Origin: Acidaminococcus sp050873445
GTDB taxonomy: Bacteria > Bacillota > Negativicutes > Acidaminococcales > Acidaminococcaceae
Direction of reading: 5' to 3'
DNA length: 24,516 bases
Assembly: GCF_050873445.1 (NCBI RefSeq)
Contig: NZ_JBNMIU010000034.1
Location: forward strand, 1-24,516
Numbering within the stretch: position 1 is the first letter of the stretch; each line of letters starts with the position of its first letter. This document shows, piece by piece, positions 13,226 through 20,841 of this stretch. The translations under genes were made by a program, and so were the position numbers. A model generated the notes under the pieces. The model saw only the letters and a list, made by a program, of their open reading frames with translations. It was not told the origin of the DNA and did no database searches.

Positions 13226-13435
13226 ATGGAGGCAGATTTAGTTATCTGTAGGTTAGCAGAAAATTCATTCTTACATTCAGAAATAATTAATAGTAATCAA
13301 GGAACTTAAAGTAAGTGGAATGAAGAAATTATTGTAAATAAACTTGATGACCTGGTACAAATAATATGTGATTACAATAAATGGCTTACAAAACAACTTG
13401 ATTCAAGAAGTATAGGAGAAATGTCGTATTCTTGA
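13226..13435 (+). pseudogene. Small ORF split by one in-frame stop
   Basis: From ATG 13226 a frame reads 27 codons (MEADLVICRLAENSFLHSEI...), a TAA at 13307-13309, then 41 more open codons in the same frame (WNEEIIVNKLDDLVQIICDY, ending M-S-Y-S) to the TGA at 13433. The second part looks like genuine helical protein. It may be the remains of a small gene of the restriction-modification locus, or two short genes. No family is recognised and the start lacks a convincing ribosome site. Confidence 0.35.
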
Positions 13436-13494
13436 ATTGGTATAACAACGAAAGTGATGGGAAGTTATTTGCTGGGGTAAAGAAAGGAATTGCA

Positions 13495-14151
13495 ATGATG
13501 AATACTTTGAATAAATATTTTCCGGCTGACATTTTAGAGAAATATGAGATATACAGCTATTACCATGCTGCTGAAATTCTTTCTGCTGCGTACCCGAATG
13601 AATTTCATGAACTCATCGATGCTCTTAGGAATGTTGATATATCTATTGATGATATTCTTGAGGCTGGAGGTAATGAATCTGCTATTCCTCCGAAATTTAA
13701 AAAAGTATTGTTTCCTAAAGGGTGGGCAGAGACTCGTGTACATGGCGACTTACATATTGAACTTACCATAAGGTCAGGGGAAGAAGAGAATAGGTCATTT
13801 GTGCTACAAGATTACGTAAACGGCTATAATATTGATTTTTTTAAGAATAAAATTGCTCTTGATACTGAATGGAATAGCAAGGATCAAACATTTGATAGAG
13901 ATCTTATGGCCATGAGGACATACTATGAATTCAATATTATTTCGATGGGGATTATTATAACCCGTGGTACTGAGCTAAAAACTTTCCCAAAACATTATGG
14001 ATTGAATAAATATGGTGCGAGTACAACTTGGATGGGGAAATTAACATATAGACTTGATAGTCGAAGGTCAGGAGGTTGTCCGATACTGGCAATTGGTATT
14101 ACACCTCGTTGCATTCGAGGATATCAGCCGGATAACTTGACTTCTGATTGA
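13495..14151 (+). CDS. Type II restriction endonuclease, BglII/BstYI-like
   Basis: 218-residue protein starting at the ATG with AAAGG seven bases upstream; a TTG at 13432 would add 21 residues but has no ribosome site. The core NIDFFKNKIALDTEWNSKD followed by F-D-R-D-L and a Y-Y pair is characteristic of BglII/BstYI-type endonucleases: D114 and E125 fit the metal-binding active-site pair of this PD-(D/E)xK variant. These enzymes cut GATC-centred sites (AGATCT, RGATCY), but specificity here is not readable from sequence. The stop overlaps a possible TTG start of the methyltransferase frame, and the two genes form the usual R-M pair. AT-rich. Confidence 0.8.
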   Translation: MMNTLNKYFPADILEKYEIYSYYHAAEILSAAYPNEFHELIDALRNVDISIDDILEAGGNESAIPPKFKKVLFPKGWAETRVHGDLHIELTIRSGEEENRSFVLQDYVNGYNIDFFKNKIALDTEWNSKDQTFDRDLMAMRTYYEFNIISMGIIITRGTELKTFPKHYGLNKYGASTTWMGKLTYRLDSRRSGGCPILAIGITPRCIRGYQPDNLTSD

Positions 14152-14198
14152 TTAAGAGTGATATATACAAGAAAATATGGAAAGGAATAAGTATTTTA

Positions 14199-15515
14199 AT
14201 GAATTTACGGAAAGACTTCCCCAGTGTAACAAAATACATGGGCTCCAAAACGGATGTTCTGGACTTGATTGAAAAGGGAATTAATTATTTCGAGGGTGAA
14301 CATTCCTGGATATGTGATCTATTTGCTGGTTCAGCTACATTGTCTGGAGCTCTTAGAAATAAAGCAAATATCATATCAAATGATATACAGCAATATTCAG
14401 CAGTATTTGCGAGTACTTATCTTAGCAATTATAATTGGGACGAGTACGCTGATATTTCAGTGATAACAGAAAAAGCGACAGAACGAGTTAATTTGTTTAT
14501 GCAAAGATACTCTGAATATGCGGAGAAGTTCAAGTATGATAGAGAGTTTTCCTTACTTGAATTCAACGAAATGGAAAGTAGCGAGAGGGAATTGATTAAG
14601 GAAAGATCCTTTAGCTCTTTCGACAATTATTATCTTTTTACGCAAAATTATTCTGGAACTTACTGGAGTTTTGAGCAATGCGTTTGGATTGACTCATACA
14701 GGAAGGTTATAGATGAATACAGACAAAATGAGCCATTCTATAATCTATTGCTTACCTGTTTGATTTATGCGATGGCTTATAATTCACAGAGCACTGGCCA
14801 TTATGCACAATATCGAATTCCAGAGACAGATTCATCAAAAGAAGATATTCTTATTTACAGAAGAAAAAATATTACAGATTTCTTCATTAGAAAATATGCT
14901 GAATTTAAGGATTTCTTGTTAAATGAAAATCAATACACATTTAGGACTAGCGCTGAAACGGATATAGAGTGTTTAAAAGGGCTGCCTCAGGGTAGCTTAG
15001 TTTACGCTGATCCACCCTACTGTTTTGTTCACTATTCACGATTTTATCATATCCTCGAAACACTAGTACGTTATGACTACCCAAAGATAAAGTATAAAGG
15101 AAGATACAGAGATGACCGGTATCAGTCTGAATATTGTATTAAGACCCAGGTGTCTGATGCATTTGAACAAATGTTTTCCGGTATTCGCAATCGTCAATCA
15201 GATATGATTTTAAGTTATACAAATAGCGAAACTAACACTATAGATTTCTCTGAGTTGCTTAAAATTTGTTGCGAAACATTTAATCCTGGATTAATTTCTT
15301 CTGAAATTCACAATTTGAGTCTTGAAAGAAGTAATGAGTTCTTTCAAGATAAAAGTGCCGAAATGGTGAAAGTCTTAGTTTCAGAAGACGTCAGAAAAAA
15401 GCTGGAATATGAAATTGCCATGATTAAAAAACCATATAATCATAGCAGAATGGGAAGAACTAAAACAAAAACCATTCCAGTAACCGAGGTTGTGATCATA
15501 GCTAAACACCTTTAA
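14199..15515 (+). CDS. D12-class (Dam-like) DNA adenine N6-methyltransferase
   Basis: 438-residue methyltransferase. N-terminal FPSVTKYMGSKTDVLDLI is the usual start of D12-class enzymes. Motif I is D-L-F-A-G-S-A-T-L (residues about 40-48), binding S-adenosylmethionine, and catalytic motif IV is D-P-P-Y near residue 271, indicating methylation of an exocyclic amino group, N6 of adenine by family. The frame is open back to TTG 14148, but the ATG at 14199 has a distant AAAGGA and starts nearer the conserved region; the true start is uncertain. It directly follows the BglII-like endonuclease and should protect the phage and host from it. It is longer than Dam (about 280 residues), with a large insertion before motif IV that probably holds the target-recognition region. 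Confidence 0.88.
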   Translation: MNLRKDFPSVTKYMGSKTDVLDLIEKGINYFEGEHSWICDLFAGSATLSGALRNKANIISNDIQQYSAVFASTYLSNYNWDEYADISVITEKATERVNLFMQRYSEYAEKFKYDREFSLLEFNEMESSERELIKERSFSSFDNYYLFTQNYSGTYWSFEQCVWIDSYRKVIDEYRQNEPFYNLLLTCLIYAMAYNSQSTGHYAQYRIPETDSSKEDILIYRRKNITDFFIRKYAEFKDFLLNENQYTFRTSAETDIECLKGLPQGSLVYADPPYCFVHYSRFYHILETLVRYDYPKIKYKGRYRDDRYQSEYCIKTQVSDAFEQMFSGIRNRQSDMILSYTNSETNTIDFSELLKICCETFNPGLISSEIHNLSLERSNEFFQDKSAEMVKVLVSEDVRKKLEYEIAMIKKPYNHSRMGRTKTKTIPVTEVVIIAKHL

Positions 15516-15581
15516 TTCTTTGCAAACGAACAATAGAAGCTAGTTTAAGGAAGATTATCTATATCTCCGACTTCGACAAAA

Positions 15582-15677
15582 GTGCTAACGGAATTTCCCA
15601 CAGATGAAAGCCCTGAGATAGAAGACCATATAGTGGTTTCACTGAAGGATATAAAAAGAATCATTTATGTAGCGTAG
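15582..15677 (+). pseudogene. Possible C-terminal remnant of a lost gene
   Basis: Within the 410-base stretch without an intact gene (15516-15925), one frame reads a protein-like stretch (FPTDESPEIEDHIVVSLKDI, then K-R-I-I-Y-V-A-stop) with no start or ribosome site. It may be the eroded end of a gene at the cargo border. The rest of that stretch holds two terminators, a structured element and no other gene that I can see. Confidence 0.25.
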
Positions 15678-15705
15678 AAATTCCACCTTCGAGAATGCAG
15701 GATGT

Positions 15706-15742
15706 AAGAGGAACGTCCAAGTGACGGGCCTCTTATTTTTTT
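15706..15742 (+). terminator. Terminator at the end of the restriction-modification cargo
   Basis: AAGAGG (15706-15711) pairs with CCTCTT (15729-15734), with an inner GTC/GAC pair, and is followed by A and seven T. Confidence 0.7.
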
Positions 15743-15770
15743 GTCTCAAATTCAATCATAATAAAGCTTA

Positions 15771-15811
15771 GCCGTCATGGGAGCTACACCAGCTTCTCAT
15801 GCCGGCTTTTT
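15771..15811 (+). terminator. Second terminator before the replication operon
   Basis: GCCGTCATGGGAGCT and AGCTTCTCATGCCGGC form a long hairpin with few mismatches around an ACACC loop, followed by five to six T. Together with the terminator at 15706 it insulates the replication genes from the cargo. Confidence 0.75.
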
Positions 15812-15844
15812 GTATGCTTGAAAAATTTTTAAAAGATTTTTGAG

Positions 15845-15885
15845 GAAACCGTCAGAAAAGCCACTCTCCCAAGGCTAAAGAGTGG
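15845..15885 (+). promoter_or_regulatory. Conserved RNA-like element, copy 1 (leader of the replication operon)
   Basis: GAAACCGTCAGAAAA (15845-15859) is followed by a perfect 7-bp hairpin CCACTCT/AGAGTGG with an 11-base loop containing GGCTA. The same 15-mer, hairpin position and loop GGCTA recur at 20380. The stem sequences differ completely while pairing is kept, which argues for a structured RNA. It lies 40 bases upstream of the first replication gene. Structured RNA motifs have been reported near DUF2800 and DUF2815 genes; whether this is one of them I cannot tell. Confidence 0.6.
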
Positions 15886-15925
15886 AGGGGAAAACGATAC
15901 CAACCCTCAGGAAGGAGGAAAAGCC

Positions 15926-16117
15926 ATGAAAGAGCGACTCAGCATCAGCGTTTCAGCGGCAAAGGGTGGTGGGCATATCGCGGCCGTGCGGTCTGTGTCC
16001 GTGCGGGAACGGGTCCTGCGGTTCCTGCTGGGCGGGAAGGAAAAAGTAACCATCATCGTACCAGGTGACTCTGTAGAGGAACTGGCCATCAGAGAACTTA
16101 ACGAAGGAGGAAACTAA
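15926..16117 (+). CDS. Small basic protein at the head of the replication operon
   Basis: 63-residue protein with GGAAGGAGG before its ATG. It has an N-terminal basic, Gly-containing segment (SAAKGGGHIAAVRSVSVRER) and a C-terminal V-T-I-I-V-P-G-D-S-V-E-E-L-A strand-helix. No membrane segment or cysteine motif is present. Genes of this size commonly open the DUF2800/DUF2815/polymerase block of Bacillota phages, but I do not recognise a function. It is two bases from the next start. Confidence 0.65.
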   Translation: MKERLSISVSAAKGGGHIAAVRSVSVRERVLRFLLGGKEKVTIIVPGDSVEELAIRELNEGGN

Positions 16118-16118
16118 G

Positions 16119-16430
16119 GTGACGAAGGACAAGTTAGAAAATCTTGCAAACGAACTGGCCAACTGTACAAAGGCCCTGCTGCGGATTGTAGAAGCTCTGG
16201 AAAATGGGATGGAAAGTAGACTGGAAGAAACGGAAAAAGTAATTCCGGAGCGGAAGGCCCTTTCCTTTGAAGAAGTCCGGAAAGCGGCGGCTGACAAGTC
16301 CCGCCAGGGATTCACGGCAGAAGTGAAAGCCCTCATTGAAAAATATGGGGCAGAAAAACTCTCCCGTGTAAAGCCGGAAGACTACGAGGCCTTTATGAAG
16401 GAATTGGAGGGGATCAGCCATGCCGGATAA
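16119..16430 (+). CDS. Small helical protein preceding the DUF2800 gene
   Basis: 103-residue, highly charged helical protein starting at GTG with GGAGGAAACTAAG upstream. The N-terminal helix (LENLANELANCTKALLRIVE) is followed by a C-terminal domain (FTAEVKALIEKYGAEKLSRV, then K-P-E-D-Y-E-A-F-M-K-E-L) similar to small phage proteins in this position, which some databases misname after rRNA biogenesis protein Rrp5. The C-terminal pattern is reminiscent of small replication-accessory proteins. It overlaps the DUF2800 gene by 11 bases, so a role in the same DNA-metabolism step is likely; its activity is unknown. Confidence 0.7.
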   Translation: MTKDKLENLANELANCTKALLRIVEALENGMESRLEETEKVIPERKALSFEEVRKAAADKSRQGFTAEVKALIEKYGAEKLSRVKPEDYEAFMKELEGISHAG

Positions 16431-17550
16431 ACAGCATGCGATTCTTTCCGCCTCGTCTAGCCACCGCTGGCTTGTCTGCCCGCCTTCCGCTTTGGAGTGT
16501 GCGAAGTGGCCGGACACCACAAGCGACTTTGCCCGGGAGGGTACGGATGCCCATACCCTTTGCGAATACAAGGTGAAGGAAGCCCTGGGCAGGAAGGCTC
16601 AGAATCCTACGGGGACCCTCGACTATTACAACGAGGAGATGGCCGAATGCACGGACGATTATGCCCAATTCGTCATGGAGCGGCTTGCGGAAGCAAAGAA
16701 AGAGTGCAAGGATCCCATCGTCCTTGTAGAACAGCGGTTGGACTTCTCGAAATGGGTTCCGGACGGGTTCGGTACAGGAGACTGTGTCATTGTGGCGGAC
16801 GATACCCTGACCGTCATCGACTACAAGCACGGGCTTGGTGTGGAAGTCAGTGCGGAGAAGAATCCCCAGATGATGTGCTATGCCCTGGGGGCACTGGACC
16901 TCTTCGACGGGATTTACGATATCCAAAGGGTCTCCATGACCATCTTCCAGCCAAGACGGGACAATGTCAGTACCTACGAAATGACTAAAGGCGACTTGCT
17001 CCAATGGGCGGAGAAAGTCCTCAAACCCACGGCTGCTCTGGCGGCTAAAGGCGAAGGGGAGTACAAAGCCGGTGAGCACTGCCGGTTCTGCAAGATCAGG
17101 GCCACCTGCCGGAAACGGGCAGAGTATAACCTGGAACTTGCCAGGTACGACTTCGCCATGCCGTCCACTCTCTGTGACGCAGAAGTGGAAGCAGTGCTGG
17201 AAAAGGCCGATGACCTCGTAGCCTGGGTGGGAGATATTAAGGAATATGCCTTGCAGCAGGCTCTTTCCGGTAAGGCATGGGCTGGCTGGAAACTGGTGGA
17301 AGGGCGCTCCAATCGCCGTTATGTAGATGACGATGCGGTAGCCGCCAAAGTGGAAGAAGCCGGATACTCTCCCTACGAAAAGAAACTCATGGGCATCACG
17401 GCCCTGACCCGCCTTCTGGGGAAACGGAGGTTTGATGAACTTCTGTCCGGCCTCATTGAAAAGCCCCAAGGCAAACCGGTCTTGGTACCGGAATCGGACA
17501 AACGCCCGGCTATGCATACCGCAGCAGAAGATTTTAGCAGTGAAAATTAA
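16420..17550 (+). CDS. DUF2800 phage protein, Cas4/AddB-like Fe-S nuclease family
   Basis: 376-residue protein typical of DUF2800, found in the replication block of Bacillota phages. The N-terminus (ASSSHRWLVCPPSALE) gives C20. The nuclease core has G-T-G-D121 and V-I-D134-Y-K136, the D...D-x-K arrangement of PD-(D/E)xK exonucleases. C221-x2-C224-x5-C230 downstream would complete a four-cysteine Fe-S cluster with C20, as in Cas4 and AddB. A probable role is 5'-3' or single-strand exonuclease in phage recombination, acting with the DUF2815 protein encoded next. The ATG overlaps the previous gene and has GGAGGGGA upstream. The family is secure, the biochemistry inferred. Confidence 0.88.
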   Translation: MPDKQHAILSASSSHRWLVCPPSALECAKWPDTTSDFAREGTDAHTLCEYKVKEALGRKAQNPTGTLDYYNEEMAECTDDYAQFVMERLAEAKKECKDPIVLVEQRLDFSKWVPDGFGTGDCVIVADDTLTVIDYKHGLGVEVSAEKNPQMMCYALGALDLFDGIYDIQRVSMTIFQPRRDNVSTYEMTKGDLLQWAEKVLKPTAALAAKGEGEYKAGEHCRFCKIRATCRKRAEYNLELARYDFAMPSTLCDAEVEAVLEKADDLVAWVGDIKEYALQQALSGKAWAGWKLVEGRSNRRYVDDDAVAAKVEEAGYSPYEKKLMGITALTRLLGKRRFDELLSGLIEKPQGKPVLVPESDKRPAMHTAAEDFSSEN

Positions 17551-17563
17551 GGAGGAACGAACA

Positions 17564-18127
17564 ATGAAACATTATGTAAACCCTTGCAAAGTCATTACCG
17601 GAGCAAATACCCGCTGGTCCTACGCCAACGTCTGGGAACCCAAATCCATCAACGGAGGAACCCCCAAGTACAGCGTGAGCCTCATCATCCCCAAGTCTGA
17701 TACGAAGACCGTGGAAAAGGTGAAAGCGGCTATCCAAGCAGCCTATGAGGAAGGGCAGGGCAAGCTCAAAGGAAACGGCCGCATCGTGCCGAAGCTGGAA
17801 ACCATCAAGAACCCGCTCCGTGACGGAGATCTGGAACGGCCTGGGGATGATACCTACAAGGACAGCTACTTCATTAATGCCAATTCTGCCACAAAGCCCG
17901 GCATCGTAGATTCTTCCTGCCAGCAGATTCTGGAACGGTCTGAAGTGTACAGCGGGGTCTATGGAAGAGCCTCCATCAACTTCTACGCCTTTAACTCCAA
18001 CGGCAACAAGGGCATTGCCTGCGGCCTGAACAACCTGCAGAAGATTCGTGATGGGGAACCTCTGGGCGGAAAACCCCGGGCAGAAGACGACTTTGCTACG
18101 GCAGACGATGATGATTTCCTGGACTAA
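17564..18127 (+). CDS. DUF2815 protein, likely single-stranded-DNA-binding
   Basis: 187-residue protein with AAGGAGG before the ATG at 17564. N-terminal V-I-T-G-A-N-T-R-W-S-Y-A-N-V-W-E-P and a central S-Y-F-I-N-A-N-S are typical of DUF2815, which has an OB-fold-like ssDNA-binding architecture related to phage gp2.5-type proteins. The C-terminus is strongly acidic and ends in aromatic/hydrophobic residues (A-D-D-D-D-F-L-D), as in ssDNA-binding proteins that use the tail to recruit partners. Placed between the DUF2800 nuclease and the DNA polymerase, it probably coats ssDNA during replication or recombination. Confidence 0.85.
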   Translation: MKHYVNPCKVITGANTRWSYANVWEPKSINGGTPKYSVSLIIPKSDTKTVEKVKAAIQAAYEEGQGKLKGNGRIVPKLETIKNPLRDGDLERPGDDTYKDSYFINANSATKPGIVDSSCQQILERSEVYSGVYGRASINFYAFNSNGNKGIACGLNNLQKIRDGEPLGGKPRAEDDFATADDDDFLD

Positions 18128-18139
18128 GGAGGAACAATA

Positions 18140-18328
18140 ATGGAAAATGTTTTGAAATTGATTCTGGATTGTCTGTACTGTCTGGTTGCCCTGTGTGTTG
18201 GCGGCTTCTTTGTGGCCATGATCTACACGGATATCAAAAAGGACCAGCGGGATGAAATTGCGGCCCGGAACCGGGAGGAACGGGAAGCAGAATATCATCG
18301 CAAACAGATGGAATCCTTTCGGAAATAA
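18140..18328 (+). CDS. Small single-pass membrane protein in the replication operon
   Basis: 62-residue protein with AAGGAGG before its ATG. Residues about 5-29 are one hydrophobic segment (LILDCLYCLVALCVGGFFVA), and the rest is a charged helix (KKDQRDEIAARNREEREAEY) predicted to be cytoplasmic. A small membrane protein between the DUF2815 and polymerase genes could tether replication proteins to the membrane, but nothing in the sequence proves it. No family is recognised. Confidence 0.65.
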   Translation: MENVLKLILDCLYCLVALCVGGFFVAMIYTDIKKDQRDEIAARNREEREAEYHRKQMESFRK

Positions 18329-18344
18329 GACGTGGTAAATGGTG

Positions 18345-18373
18345 GCGGCGGGGCCTTGTGCTTCGCCGCTTTT
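18345..18373 (+). other. GC-rich hairpin followed by T run before the polymerase gene
   Basis: GCGGCG (18345-18350) pairs with CGCCGC (18364-18369), followed by TTTTCT. It lies in the 60-base gap before the polymerase start and could be a weak attenuator or an mRNA-processing structure. Confidence 0.4.
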
Positions 18374-18388
18374 CTCGAGGTGAAACGT

Positions 18389-20377
18389 ATGAAAACCATC
18401 AGTATCGATATTGAAACCTACAGCGATGTGAACTTAGCCAAATGCGGGGTCTATAAATATGCCGAGTCCCCGGATTTTGAAATCCTCCTTTTTGGCTATG
18501 CGGTGGATGGAAGAGAGGTGAAAGTAGTCGATCTGGCCCAGGGGGAAACCCTCCCGGAAGAGATTCTGGAGGCACTCACCGATGACTCCATCATCAAATG
18601 GGCCTTCAATGCCAATTTCGAACGGGTGTGTCTGTCCCGGTATCTGACGGATTTGGGGAGGAGCCTGGATCCCTTCCATGACCATCATCCGCTTTCTCAG
18701 GACTGTGCCCGGTTCCTGAACCCGGCCGGCTGGAAGTGCTCTATGGTCTGGTCCGCCTATATGGGACTGCCCCTTTCCCTGGAAGGAGTGGGGGCCGTGC
18801 TGAATCTGGACAATCAGAAGATGAAAGAAGGCCGGGACCTGATCCGTTATTTCTGCGTTCCCTGCAAGGAGACCAAGACCAACGGGGGACGGACCCGGAA
18901 CCTGCCGAACCATGCCCCGGACAAGTGGAACTTGTTCAAGTCCTACAATAAGCGAGATGTGGAAGTGGAGATGGCCATCCAGGAGAGGCTGCAGACATAT
19001 CCGGTGCCGGACACGGTATGGGAGGAATACCATCAGGACCAGGAAATCAACGACCGGGGGATTGCCATTGATCTGGAGCTGGCCCGGCAGGCAGTGGCCA
19101 TGGATGCCAAAAGCCGAGAGAGTCTGATGGCAGCCTTAAAGGAAAAGACCGGCCTGGAGAATCCCAATTCAGTCCTCCAGATGCTGAGATGGCTCGAAGC
19201 CCGTGGCCTAAAGTCGGACTCCCTGGGGAAGAAGCAGGTGAAGGAACTATTGAAAACGGCCCAGGAGCCTCTCCGAAGTGTGTTGCAGCTCCGGCAAAAG
19301 CTGGCCAAGTCTTCTGTGAAGAAGTACCAGGCCATGGAAATGACCGCCTGTCAGGACGGCAGGGCTCGGGGTATGTTTCAGTTTTACGGGGCAAACCGTA
19401 CTGGACGGTATGCGGGGCGGCACATTCAAATTCAAAATCTCCCTCAGAACCATCTGCCGGACCTTTCCGAAGCCCGGGAACTGGTGCGGCAAGGAAACTA
19501 CGGGGCCCTGGATCTGCTCTACGATTCTGTGCCGGATGTGCTGTCTCAGCTGATCCGGACAGCCTTTGTGCCCCGTGAGGGGATGAAGTTTGTGGTCTCG
19601 GACTTTTCGGCCATTGAGGCAAGGGTCATTTCCTGGATGGCCGGGGAAAAGTGGAAAGCCGCAGCCTTTGCAGCCGGGAAGGACATCTACTGCTCAACGG
19701 CCAGCCAGATGTTTGGAGTGCCCGTGGTGAAACACGGGGTGAACGGGGATTTGCGCCAGAAGGGGAAGATTGCGGAATTGGCCTGTGGCTATGGCGGCTC
19801 CGTGGGCGCTTTGAAGGCCATGGGGGCCATGGATATGGGGATCCCGGAAGAGGAACTGGGACCTCTGGTCCAGTCCTGGCGGGCTGCCAATCCCCACATC
19901 GTGGATTTCTGGTGGCAGGTGGATGGGGCTGTGAAAACCGCCATCAAAAAGAGGATCCCTGTCCAGGTCAACAATCTCCGGTTCCTTTGCAAGAGCGGCA
20001 TGCTGTTCATCGAACTCCCCAGCGGACGGCGTCTTTCCTATGTGAAGCCTCGGATCGGGGAGAATAAATTCGGCGGGGAATCCGTGACCTATGAAGGCAT
20101 CGGAGCCACCAAGAAGTGGGAGCGGCTGGAAAGTTATGGGCCCAAGTTCGTGGAAAATATCGTCCAGGGAACGGCCAGGGATATTCTTTGCTATGCCATG
20201 CAGACCCTGCGGCACTGTGCTATTGTAGGCCACGTCCACGATGAACTGATCATCGAGTGCCGCAAGGACGTAAGCGTGGATGCCATCTGCCAGCAGATGG
20301 GAAGGACCCCACCCTGGGCGGAAGGTCTGATCCTCCGGGCGGATGGGTATGAATGTGAGTTTTATCAGAAAGATTGA
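18389..20377 (+). CDS. Family A DNA polymerase (phage replicative) with 3'-5' exonuclease-like N-terminus
   Basis: 662-residue polymerase replicating phage DNA. The N-terminal exonuclease domain has the DEDD-type S-I-D7-I-E9-T and later F-N-A-N-F-E-R and Y-N-K-R-D-V-E motifs, suggesting proofreading. Polymerase motifs: R-T-G-R-Y-A-G-R-H-I-Q-I-Q-N-L-P; motif A V-S-D405-F-S-A-I-E-A-R; motif B/O helix R-Q-K-G-K-I-A-E-L-A-C-G-Y-G-G; motif C H-V-H617-D618-E. The frame is open back to 18332, but the ATG at 18389 with GAGGTGAAACGT upstream begins exactly at the exonuclease fold. It resembles the short polymerases of Bacillota phages with DUF2800/DUF2815 neighbours. The helicase, primase and VRR-NUC genes that normally follow are absent here. 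Confidence 0.93.
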   Translation: MKTISIDIETYSDVNLAKCGVYKYAESPDFEILLFGYAVDGREVKVVDLAQGETLPEEILEALTDDSIIKWAFNANFERVCLSRYLTDLGRSLDPFHDHHPLSQDCARFLNPAGWKCSMVWSAYMGLPLSLEGVGAVLNLDNQKMKEGRDLIRYFCVPCKETKTNGGRTRNLPNHAPDKWNLFKSYNKRDVEVEMAIQERLQTYPVPDTVWEEYHQDQEINDRGIAIDLELARQAVAMDAKSRESLMAALKEKTGLENPNSVLQMLRWLEARGLKSDSLGKKQVKELLKTAQEPLRSVLQLRQKLAKSSVKKYQAMEMTACQDGRARGMFQFYGANRTGRYAGRHIQIQNLPQNHLPDLSEARELVRQGNYGALDLLYDSVPDVLSQLIRTAFVPREGMKFVVSDFSAIEARVISWMAGEKWKAAAFAAGKDIYCSTASQMFGVPVVKHGVNGDLRQKGKIAELACGYGGSVGALKAMGAMDMGIPEEELGPLVQSWRAANPHIVDFWWQVDGAVKTAIKKRIPVQVNNLRFLCKSGMLFIELPSGRRLSYVKPRIGENKFGGESVTYEGIGATKKWERLESYGPKFVENIVQGTARDILCYAMQTLRHCAIVGHVHDELIIECRKDVSVDAICQQMGRTPPWAEGLILRADGYECEFYQKD

Positions 20378-20379
20378 AC

Positions 20380-20429
20380 GAAACCGTCAGAAAACACCTC
20401 CTGCCGTGGCTAGTAAGCAGGAGGTGTTT
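20380..20429 (+). promoter_or_regulatory. Conserved RNA-like element, copy 2, sequestering a Shine-Dalgarno site
   Basis: GAAACCGTCAGAAAA (20380-20394), then a hairpin AAACACCTCCTGC/GCAGGAGGTGTTT of 13 bp whose 12-base loop contains GGCTA. The 3' arm includes AGGAGGTG, the ideal ribosome site of the gene starting at 20434, so folding would block translation. It lies three bases after the polymerase stop and shares sequence and layout with the element at 15845. Confidence 0.65.
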
Positions 20430-20433
20430 ATTC

Positions 20434-20841
20434 ATGAACGATATGCAGAAAGCACAGATTCGGGAACTGCGGCTCCAGGGATTCGGGTATCGGAAAATCG
20501 CCAAAGAAACAGGTATGTCGGAAAATACCGTCAAATCCTACTGCCGCAGACATCCTTTATCCCCCAAGGAGCCGGAAACAGAACAAGCCCATCACTGCCT
20601 GCAATGCGGTCAGCCTATTGAGCAGAACGGCAAACGGAAGGAGAAAAAGTTCTGTTCCGATGCCTGCCGGATGGCCTGGTGGAACAGCCATCGGGACAAG
20701 GTGAACCATAGAATCGTACGAAAGATGGAATGCCCTTGCTGCCATAAGACATTCACCGTCTACGGGAATGGGCAGCGCAAATACTGCTCCCACACTTGCT
20801 ATGTAAAAGACAGGTTCGGAGGTGGCCAGGATGGACGATAA
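20434..20841 (+). CDS. HTH plus double zinc-ribbon protein
   Basis: 135-residue protein. Residues about 5-35 form a helix-turn-helix of the transposase/sigma-like kind (ELRLQGFGYRKIAKETGMSE, then N-T-V-K-S-Y-C). Two zinc-binding knuckles follow: C-L-Q-C ... F-C-S-D-A-C and C-P-C-C ... Y-C-S-H-T-C, each giving four cysteines. Proteins of this layout usually precede SHOCT-like and large serine recombinase genes in Bacillota mobile elements, and that is the arrangement here. A role in controlling or assisting recombination is inferred from context. The TTG at 20374 would extend it by 20 residues through the hairpin, so the ATG behind AGGAGGTG is chosen. Confidence 0.78.
   Translation: MNDMQKAQIRELRLQGFGYRKIAKETGMSENTVKSYCRRHPLSPKEPETEQAHHCLQCGQPIEQNGKRKEKKFCSDACRMAWWNSHRDKVNHRIVRKMECPCCHKTFTVYGNGQRKYCSHTCYVKDRFGGGQDGR

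Noticed and set aside
18345..18373. Strong terminator between the small membrane protein and polymerase genes
   Set aside because: The stem is only 6 bp with a long loop and a short T run, and genes on both sides belong to one functional block, so I list it only as a hairpin.
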